Origin: Plasmodium coatneyi
Taxonomy: Eukaryota; Apicomplexa; Aconoidasida; Haemosporida; Plasmodiidae
Direction: 5' to 3'
DNA: 64,000 nucleotides
NCBI RefSeq assembly: GCF_001680005.1
Contig: NC_033559.1
Location: 372,001-436,000, forward strand
Positions within the stretch are counted from its first letter, which is position 1; every line of letters starts with the position of its first letter. The notes under the pieces are model-generated. The model was not told the origin of the DNA. It did no database searches and worked only from the letters and a program-made list of their open reading frames with translations. Position numbers and translations under genes: made by a program. Of the stretch, positions 22,849 to 32,900 are shown one piece after another.

Positions 22849-25126
22849 ATGGCAGGGGATGATGTAGCAGCAACGGGGGAGGTACTGATGGTTATTCCCT
22901 TTTTTCCTTATATATTCAAAATAGATAATATAGTAGTGTATGCATACAATGTTTCCATGCACAGTGTATGTTACTTTTAAGGGACAGGTTCAAACACATA
23001 AGAATACATATATTTATATATTCCACTTCTTTTATTTATAGGACCCAATTTTGAAGGAATTACCTTCATATACAGATTTCTATAGTAATTTCAGTACAAG
23101 CAAGGATAATTGTATGGATGAGCCAGAAGTGGAAAACATGAGAAAGAGTTTAGGGACTTTTGCACAAATTAAAGATGATATTAGCAGGATTAGAAGTGCA
23201 TGGTGCTATTTATGGAGAATGAAGAAGAAGGATGAGGAGGCAACAAGGTGGTGTGATGCCCTTTATTTTTGGATAGGTGAAATAATATCTATGAAATCGG
23301 ATGGTACAAAGTTCTACCAAGCTTTGAGTGCATGCAGAAACGTAATGATGAGTAGTGAAGGAGGAACTAAATGTAGTCCTATGGACCCTATAGAAGACAA
23401 TAAACTGTTCATGGCATGGAAAAATATGTTCGATTACAAGGAAGACCGAGATTTTATGGGGGAAAAGTTAGAAGATGGGAGAAAACCTTGTCCCAGGGGG
23501 TATCAGGAGTATGTACAAAGAATACAGAAAGCCTGCAGTACTGTACAGAATAAATGTACAACAAAACAAAAGGATCATTGGTGTAATGAATATGAAAAGT
23601 TGTGTAAGAATTATGAGCAGAAGGAAAAATGGGAAATGAAATGTACACTAACAGGGGCACCAGAAGGAGCAGTGGAGGTGTGTTTTTTCCCTTTCTTCAA
23701 ACAGGAAGAATCATACATTATGTATAGAATATTTTATGCGTAGTATAATAAATTTAAAGAAATAAAGAATACATAGGAACATGTATTCCACCAACAACTT
23801 CTGTAGGAAGAAGATGCTTTGGGCAAATTACCTTCAAGTGTAGCATATGACAATTTTACCAATAATTGGAGTACATACTGTAAGGATGAATATGTTAGCA
23901 GCATAAAGAGTAGTCTAAGAACTACATTACAGCAGTATGCAAATACTGATAAATGTTTGAATAGAACTCTAGGTGTCTGGTTCTATGTGACCGTAATAAT
24001 GAATGATAATAGTCCATCCAATAAGGAACGTTGTGATTATTTCTATTACTGGCTAGGAGACAGAATTTCCAAAAATATAAAGAGCGATAGTTCATTTCCT
24101 CAAGTGATGAACGCTATTTATAATGTATTGGAGCAGTCACCTGGTACGAATACGTGCCCAAAAGTAACAACTGCTACTACTATTAGCAGACACCTTTTCA
24201 AACAAAGGAAAATAGTATTCGATTATTGTGAAGACTATAGTACTCTACGAGCAATGTTACTGAATAGTGGGTCCCCGCCCAATTCAAAATATAAAGAACA
24301 CATTCAGGAAGTTATTTCAGCCTTCCATGGTGTGAATACGGATTGCATGAGTCAAAGTGCCGAAGATTCGTATTGTACACAATTCAGGAAGATATTTATA
24401 GAACATGGTGGGGCGAAACTGTCAGAATTACAATGTCTTGCAGAGGGTAAAACGGAATGTGAAGCACCCGTTGCACATGATCCGCAGGCAAGTCCACTCA
24501 AATCAACTAATGCTCCCTCCCATAGTGCCATCAATAACATTTTTTATGCTTCTCTTACAACGGGGTCCTTATTAATTACTTTTTTTTTCTACAAGGTAAG
24601 TATCATTACCGTTATATATACATTAATATATAGTTATTATAATGCACAAAGAGTATTCCCATATACCAATAGCGGATGAGGGGCACTACTTCTATGAATG
24701 GTAAGTGCTGGAAGGAACCGTTTCTTATATGTGGTACATGATTCTGCGCTGTTTTTTTTTATTCAGTACATTTCATTATTAGTCCCACCAAGACGAAAAT
24801 CTTCCATTGGCAGCAGCACCAACAACAGAAGAAGCGAAAGAAGGGGTCGGTCCACTGTATATAACAGGAGCATACGAACTGAGGACTCCACATTAGACGA
24901 CTCAACAATAAGTTCCACATTGGACGACTCCATAGAAGCTTCCACAGTAGAATCAGCATACAATTCAACAGTAGGTTCAACAACTGCAGATGAGTTCACA
25001 ACAACAGAGCAGTTAATAAGAGGATCTACAGTATATACTCTTCCATCCAGTAGAGGAACAAATAATAAACAACGACCACAACGTCAGCGAGGACAAAGAA
25101 CGAATATCAGTTACCTTCCTACATAA
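22849..25126 (+). CDS. kir: KIR-like PIR-superfamily variant antigen with two ectodomains
   Basis: Four exons, all phase 0: 22849-22881, 23042-23677, 23807-24595 and 24767-25126; 605 aa. Exon 1 encodes only MAGDDVAATGE, the usual short kir first exon without signal peptide. Exons 2 (212 aa) and 3 (263 aa) each encode a complete PIR ectodomain. They align through an LPS start, CDALYFWIGE against CDYFYYWLGD, and MFDYKEDRDF against VFDYCEDYST, plus matching cysteines. A transmembrane segment (about residues 467-492) spans the exon 3/4 junction. Exon 4 is a Ser/Thr/Arg-rich cytoplasmic tail starting VPPRRK. KIR proteins are exported to the infected red-cell surface and implicated in host mimicry; that role is family knowledge, not visible here. 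I see no stop or frameshift. Confidence 0.88.
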
Positions 25127-26951
25127 TATTCCTTCCTCCTCAAAAACACAAAGACTTGCGATGACGAGGAAATAACCCAATGTAAGTGATGTGAAATGTA
25201 AGATATGAAAAGCATTATAACTTCCTAAAGTAATTAAAAATGAAAGAAGAAAAGGGTTCAAATGGAAATCAAAATGCTGAGAAGTCTACATATAAATGAT
25301 ATTATAAAATTGCAGAAAAAAAAAAAAAGGAAAAAAGGAAACGCGCAACAATTAGGAGTAGCGCTAAAGGGGAAAGAAACGAAATGAAGATGGAAAAGTG
25401 CACAAATATATCACCTATTAAAAAAGGAAGTGGTGGGTCAAATGAATATTGGAAATGACAGAATTAAGACTTCCTTAAAATGAAGATGGAAGAATGCGCT
25501 TACATGACTTCTTAAAAAAAGCAGGTCCAATGAATGCTGAAAATGACAAAACAAAGACCTGTTTGGAATCGGGATGAAAGAGCAAGGTAACCATATCGAA
25601 GGAAGAATCAGGGAAAGTATGTCAAGGACATATATATAAAAAAAAATTATCCAAAAAAACATGAATTACAAAGAGAATATATAATTGCGCAGCAAGCAGA
25701 AATTATTAATAACGCTGTATACATATCCTTATTCCTTATTATTATTAATTTAGGTTACTGTGTATATATTACGTTACCATTATTATCCTAGTGAATGTAA
25801 ATATGGTGTTTCTGCTTTCCACCTTAAAATTCTGTGATCATTCTATTTCTGTGACAGAATATTACTTAAAACCTTATATTCTTCCACAAAGGATTACTAA
25901 ATCATACGTTACAGGGTGTACACATCATAATTTGGACATGGAATAATTTATACCCTTGAATATTATTTAATTCACTTTGCTGTGCTTACACTCGTGAACC
26001 ATAAGGAATATATGGCCATACATGCCATATTCTTCCTTTGCCTTTGTTGTTATTGCACTATATGCTAATTCATTCAAAAACTGTGATCCCCCCATTTACA
26101 TATATCATTTGTCGTATATATTTTTTTTCTTTCTTTTTAAGGGTGTTTAATATGGAATACCATTAAAAAGATTTCCTCCTTTACATATTGGAAAGATATG
26201 GTAAGAAATGGCTCATATTTGTAAGCAATGCATCCATGCTGTGAATAATAGATGATCCCGTGAATTTGTGAATGTCAAGTGCATTGTTTTTTTTTTTTGT
26301 ATTCGCCACTTTCACGCCATTTTATATCCTACACGGGAGGCATCACCGTCCTTAGAGTTTGTGTTTTTAGATGAATACTTTTTTTTTTGTGTTTTTTTTC
26401 TTTGTGTGTTCTTTTTTGTCCAATTCTTGGGGCTCATGTTGCTCCATTTCTGGTGTTTGCTGTGATTATTGTTGCTTATCGCCATACATACACACACATG
26501 TATGCACTGCGCAGTGACTCAGGTGTGTATGAAGCGAGAAAACGAAAAATGCCCCCAACTGTGGTAAATTAATGCCCAACATATATCCTCCCCCTCCCCC
26601 ATACGGGAGTTTTAAAAATCGTTCCTGTCAAATGCAACTCAGGGGAAAAGTCGTATCGCTCTTTTCTCTATTTCGCCAAATGGGAAAAGTGGTTTTATCA
26701 CGTCCGTTTGTGCAAAAAATTCGAACTGCAATACAAGCACAAATTGGTAGCCAAATAAGCACACGCGTGTATACACGTAAATATAGCTGTACGCACCTGC
26801 GCCGCCTTTCCAAATACACGCCCATGGCAGAGGAACGACAAGGCGAAAACAAATTTAAGTGGCATTAAGTTTGAAATCACATCATTGCACATGGGAATGT
26901 TTTCCTTTTTTTTTTTTTTTTCCACGCGGTGAAGGGTCCCCACTATCAGAT
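25127..26951. other. Island flank downstream of kir
   Basis: An A-rich 3' region of the kir gene containing a degenerate tandem repeat, then AT-rich sequence to about 26250. From there the sequence again resembles the intergenic DNA of the core, with T-runs and GC-richer blocks. No gene supported. Confidence 0.5.
25384..25572 (+). repeat. Degenerate tandem repeat of about 95 nt, two copies
   Basis: Units 25384-25479 and 25480-25572 both begin ATGAAGATGGAA and share ordered blocks (poly-A stretch, CAATGAAT or CAAATGAAT, AAATGACA, AAGAC). A third partial copy begins ATGAAAGAG at 25573. Frames are broken, so any former coding role is lost. Confidence 0.6.
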
Positions 26952-29900
26952 TTACTGGCGCGAGTACACCCTTTGGAAATTCCTCGAGCCGTTTATGTGC
27001 GGCTGTGTTCTGCTGTGGTAAAGGGAAAACGAGGAAAGGTCTTCATCATGGGCAACCGTATAGTGCCCACCAGAGTGGTATCCACCAATATAATCCCCAT
27101 CAGCATGGAGACTACTAACGTGGTGAACCCTACCGGAGCGTCGCCTGTGCTGGTATTCCTCCACCCCTGCAGACATGTTCCCCTGCCCATTCCCAATGTG
27201 GTAACTCATTTCTATAGACTGTATCTTCTTATTCAATCCGTTTAAATTGTTCATCACGGTTGCAAGGATGTCGTCGTCACTTCCGCTATGGTGTCCGTCT
27301 GGTGCAAATTTCCCCCCACGGTGGTAATTTCGTGTGTCTATTTTTTCAAAGGAGTAATTAGTGAAAGGGTCGCTCCCTTCATCATAGTGACTTTTCAACG
27401 AATCCAAGTAATACCTTTTTCTCCAAGCATGAATCGAATCGTCACTGGATAAGGCACTAACACTATTTTCATACATTTTATATTTCCCTTCCATGCTAAA
27501 AATTTTTTTTTTTTCAAAGTCAAAGTAGGCATCTTGACTGCTTTTCGAGACGTTATCTTTCTCTTCTACCTCCGCACTGCTCCTACTTATCGATTCGTCT
27601 TTTGTGGACAATCGTTTTGCATTTCTCCACATGACCTCATCTGTGCTTATCTGCTTCCTGTACAAATCGTAACTGCTTAAATTTTTTAACTCCGCCGAGT
27701 AAAAGGGGGAACTGTCACATTGGGGGGATTCACCGGTCCACACGGATGACAACTCTAAGTTGCTTTTGCCTCCTCCCCCGTACCCATGCCTACCATACAG
27801 TTCTCTATAAACATGCGTTTTTATATCTTCTATGGTGCCTCCCTCCATATGCTCCCCTTCCTCATCGTCGATTTTCAAAAAAGAATCCTCCGTTTCTGTT
27901 GCGAAGAAATCCTCCTCATCCGGGTCAAACAAGTCGTCCCCTACCGCACTGCATAGATTCCCTTCACATACGTTGCTATACTGGAGGTTTTGTTTTCTCA
28001 TGTTTAGCAGCTTCTTCTTTTTCTCCTCATCCAGTATGGCTATACGGTTCGGGTCGTCACGCGTTTCGAGGTGGTTTCCTACTCCGCCATGCGGCTCCTC
28101 ACCATCCGTCTCCTCAACAGCAGAGTCCACCCCCTGGGCATTCGACACATGTTGCTCCTCATCCTTCGCCCTATTTATAACATGGCTGATTATTACAGAA
28201 TTATTCACGTAGGCATTTTTTGACAAGTCCCTTTTCCCGTGTTTATTGTAAACGCCTTTGTTTCCATTCATGGCTGTCTTCCCTCTAAAACTCCTCTTCC
28301 TTTCCCTTTCCATTTTCTCAAAAATGGAGTAATTCTTTGCGCAAGAAAGGTTCTGGAGGTGTTTTCCCTCTTTCGTTTGATCATCCCCCACATCGTTATT
28401 ATGGTATGCAGTGGTTGCATCCTCCTCATGCTCTTCCCCTCTATCGATATTTAAATTATTTTCCTCATCAAGCAAGTTGTTCCTTTCTGCACCTTCCGCG
28501 TTATCTACTTCTAATGAGGATCTTTTCACTTCTGCATCCATTTCGTCGGTGTCTTTTCTTCCCTTTTGATGTTTCTCCTCGCCTTTGTCCCTATCCTCCT
28601 TTCGGTAGTAGGATAGCGGGCTCACCGTATAAATTTGTTTCATAATATTTCTAAATAGGTCCTTCTTTTGTTGTGCCGTTTCCGTTTTTTTATCTTCCTC
28701 TACCGGGGTCATTTCTACTGGTCCCTGTTTAGCCTGCTGCTCTTCCCGTTTCGCCTCACTTAGCCTCTTTTCCTGCAGCCGCCTCAACTCAACCTTCCTT
28801 TTCACCTGAGCTAGCCGCTTTTCTTCCAACCGTTTCATTTCCTCCAGGCGGCGTGCTCTTTCCGCCCTCTTCGCCTCTTCCATCCGTTCCATCTCCTCCA
28901 GCCTCTTCTTCTTCTCCTCTTCCTCCAAGCGCTTCCTTTCCTCCAACATTTTCATCTCCTCCAGGCGGCGTGCTTTTTCCGCTTTCTCCATCTCCTTCAA
29001 CCGTTGCTCTTCTTCTAGCCGTTTCTTCTCTTCCAGCCGTTTCTTCTCTTCCAGCCGTTTCTTCTCTTCCAGCCGTTTCTTCTCTTCCAGCCGTTTCTTC
29101 TCTTCCAGCCGTTTCTTCTCTTCCAGCCGTTTCTTCTCTTCCAGCCGTTTCTTCTCTTCCAGCCGTTGCTTCTCTTCTAGCCGTTTCCTTTCCTCTAACA
29201 GTTTCTCTTCCTCCAACCGCTTCCTTTCCTCCAGCAGTTTCATCTCCTCTATTCTCAACAAATCCTCGTTCCTCTCTTCTTCCTGCATACTCCCTCCAGC
29301 TGCGTCCCCCATATCGCTGCTACTCCCCAGAGCCTGGTAAATTAACATCCTCTTATATTTCAAGTCTAATTTTTTGTTTTCCCCATTTCCGCTCTGTGAC
29401 ATCGAATCGATCGTCATGCTTTTCATAAAATTTGTGTCTCCTTCATTGGGATGTTCCCCGGACAGGCCTTTATGGTTCCCCAATAGATTATCTAAAAATG
29501 TGGGTCCGCCTCTGTTGGCTAGTTTTTCCTTTAACTTCAGTTTCGCCCTTTCTAAGATTCTTTCATTTTCTTCATAAAATTTGAGGGGTTCATTTTCCTT
29601 CATGGATCGTTTTATACATTTTTTCTTCTTCTTCAAGCTATTTTTTTTTAAAATGGTGTTGTGTGTAGTAGATTTGAACCTTTGGTAGATACTCTTTTTT
29701 CTGAAATTTGGTCTCCCCAATTTGTGGAACGCGTCACTTTGGTCTACGTCTTTTTTCATCTTTTCATTTATGTGAAGGATGGTTGCGGTGTTGTCTTCTG
29801 GAAAATGTCCTTCTCCACGTTCATCTTTGCTGTCCCCCTCACTGCACTCGTACTCATCGGGATCACTGCGATATCCTGTAACTGCTTCAAAAAAGCGTTC

Positions 29901-32900
29901 CGCCATATAGGCATACTCGTTAAACCCGCTGTCACTCTTGGAGGTTGATAGCCTTCTAAGGATGGTATTTCTTTCCCTTTCCACTTTGGGTCTTCCATAC
30001 AATGCCCAATTGTTTTTTTTTTTTTTCTTCATCTGCTGTTTTTCTAAGTAGTCATTGAGACAGTCATTTATTTCGTTGTTCTGCACTGGCGCTGGTTCCT
30101 TTTTCGTGCCGCTTTCTCCTCTTTCTTTTTCTGCGTGTTGGTCATCCTTAGTCTTTAGCGCCGTGTCGGGGTTCGGTGTATTCACATCGTTTGCCACGCA
30201 TTCTGCTCCGTTCTGCACCTCCTCATTTTTGTCCTCTTCTCCGCTGGCCTCCTTCTTCTCCTCGACTTCGACTGGGGTTTCCTCCCTTGATTCATCCTTT
30301 ATCTTTGCTTCGTCCACTGGTTCGTGTGCTTTTTCTTGTACCTCCGGTTCGTCTTCCGCCTTTTCGCCCCCATCCCCCTCTCTGACTGACATATCCGCTA
30401 GCAAGGCCATTTTCTTCCTTTCCAGCAGCTGCAGCTCTAACTCCTCCAACTCTTTCTTCTTCCGAGCGTTTTCTATTTCCAGTTCGAGCAATTCCTTTTC
30501 TTTCCGTTTATTCTCAATTTCGGTGTTCACATCTGCGTCTTTCGAGGCATTACCCTCTTCGGCAGGAACTTTCTTCACTGCTTCTTTTAGAGCAACTCCG
30601 TCTTGGTTTATCACACCTTTCTCCCCCTTCCTTCCGTCATCCCCCTTTGTGTTGTCTACACCCTCATCGTCCGAGCCAAAATTGAAAATATCAAATAGGG
30701 ACTTGTCTGGAACGTAATTGTTTAGCGCCACGAATAGATCATTCACCACGTCGTTCTGCGCAGGTTTTCCGACCTCCTCTTGAGGATCCTTTGAGGGATG
30801 ATCCTGACTCCGTTCCGCTTTTGTACCATGCCCCTCCTTAACTCCCCCTTCTAACGTTGCCATTATTGTGTTTTCCATCACCTCCGCCTGCCTCCTCCCG
30901 AGGGTAGCAGTTTCCCCCCTTTTCCGAATAATCTCATTCTTCATTTTGATCAGATCAATTTTGTCTTTTTTTATTTTTTTTTTTTTCTCACTTATGAAAC
31001 TTTCATAAGAAAAATCGCTATCCCTGATTTCCGACATGACTCCACTTTTATTTTCGTCCTTCAATTTTACAACATTTTCCTGTTCATATTCGTGGAAGAG
31101 AAATTCCACCTTGTCATATGCTGAGCCAGATGAATCATCCCTTTTCGTTTTTTTTTTTTTTTTTTCCTTCTCGAGCATGTAATTTTCATACAAGGGGTTT
31201 AAAAACCAAGCGCTTGATGTCCTCTTATGCTTAAAGCTATGCTTTGGTAAATTCACGTCGTAGGTTATTCTTCTGCCTTTCGTTTCGTGCTTCTTTGCCA
31301 GGTTTTCCAAAACTTCAAAGTCCTTCTGGTCGTACGATTCGTATATGTAGTAGTATACGTTGTTCAAAATTTCGTCTTTAAATGTGTTCAGTTGGTCTGC
31401 GTTGATCAGGTTGTCCAGGTTGAAGTTGTCTTCGTTGTTGTTTTCCTGGCCGGGGCTGCCAGGTTGTTCTTCTTTTGGCGCTGCTTCCTCCTGTGCCGCC
31501 GTGACATCCTTTCGGTTGCTCTTACCCTTGGCTTTTTTCTTTTTCTTCATGTTTTCCTTCTTTATTCTCTCAATTTCTCTTTTCAGTTTGTGTATGACTG
31601 CGCTTCTTTTGGACTTCTTGCCCCCCTCGGCTGTTTCCCCCTTTGCGTTTTTCTTCTCCCCCTCCCCGTTTCCCCCTCCTTGGTCATTCCTCCCCTTGTC
31701 ATTCATTTCATTTTGTTTTTTCAATTCTTCGATATTCTTTTCTAGCTCATTAATTTTTAACTCCATCTTGGAAATTACCTCCTGGTTGTCTTTGCTCTCT
31801 TTCTGCATTTCTGCACCCTCATCAATCACATTTAAATTTAAGGACGTGTCGATAATGGTATGAGTGATATTCGAATCTTCTTTCCTTTCCTCACATATTT
31901 TGAATTCATCGTAAAAATTATCATAAAAGTACATTTGTTCGACTAGCCTATTCATTCCTTCTGTGTATTTTTTCAATTCGTTTTTGTTCCCTGTCCCGTT
32001 GTTTGCACTATCCACATCGTTGCTACAGAAGAACTTATCATCGTCTTCGTATTTTTGAAGAATATAGTTCAGCGTGAAGTCTTCGTCGTACTTCACATTG
32101 TTCTGGTTACTATACGCCACTAGGTTCGTTTCGTTAATGTTGTTTTGGCTTTGCCTCACTCCCCCATGCGGTAGGGCCCCGCCCATGTTGCCGTAAGGTT
32201 GGTAGTTTGTCCACTGTGGATAACCCGCACAATTATTATAGTTGGGGTAATTCCCATAATAGGGGTCATTCCCGTAATTGGGGTAATTACTACAGTTGGG
32301 GTAAATTCCCACCTCGTTGCTCACCGTAAAATTGGCTGCATAATTCATTTGATAATTGGGGGGACCATACGGGTTGTTCCCCATCTGGTTGTTCAGGTCG
32401 TACAAAACTTGGCCATTATTGGCATACTCTGTTTGCCCATTCATCGGGGGGTCTGTCAGCCGCTCTGGTTGTGTATCCATGGCGACCCCTTCCGTGGGTG
32501 GGCTCTTGATAGACCCCTTCCTTGGGGGATGCATTTTGTAATTTTCCATTGGGTATGCCCCCACCTTCTTGTTGCCATTATTACCACTTCCAGTGGCGCC
32601 TTCCTTTGGGTACGTCACACTGGGCCCACTCGCATGTTGGGCTTCCTTCAAATTGGCGACCTCCCCCCCCTTTTGGGTTATACCGACATGAGGGAGCTCC
32701 TTTTCCTTATTGGGAAACTGTTTTTGTATTAATTCCGCTTTATTTGCATACGAATGCGCTGCTAGTTTTCCATTTTTCCCATTCAGTACCTCCTTCTTAC
32801 CCCCTTGGTAATTGTCCTTTCCATTTTTTTTATCGTCCTGTCCAATATTTAACTTGTCTAGGATGGAAACCCTTTTTACACTCCTGTCCAGAATGCATCT

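Noticed and set aside
28853..29428. Plus-strand ORF opposite the RLEEKK array
   Set aside because: A Ser/Pro/Ala repeat created by the complementary 18-nt units; shadow of the minus-strand gene.
29660..29695. Minus-strand GGTTCAAATC word resembling a tRNA B-box
   Set aside because: Inside the coding sequence of the 2359-aa gene, with no cloverleaf possible around it.
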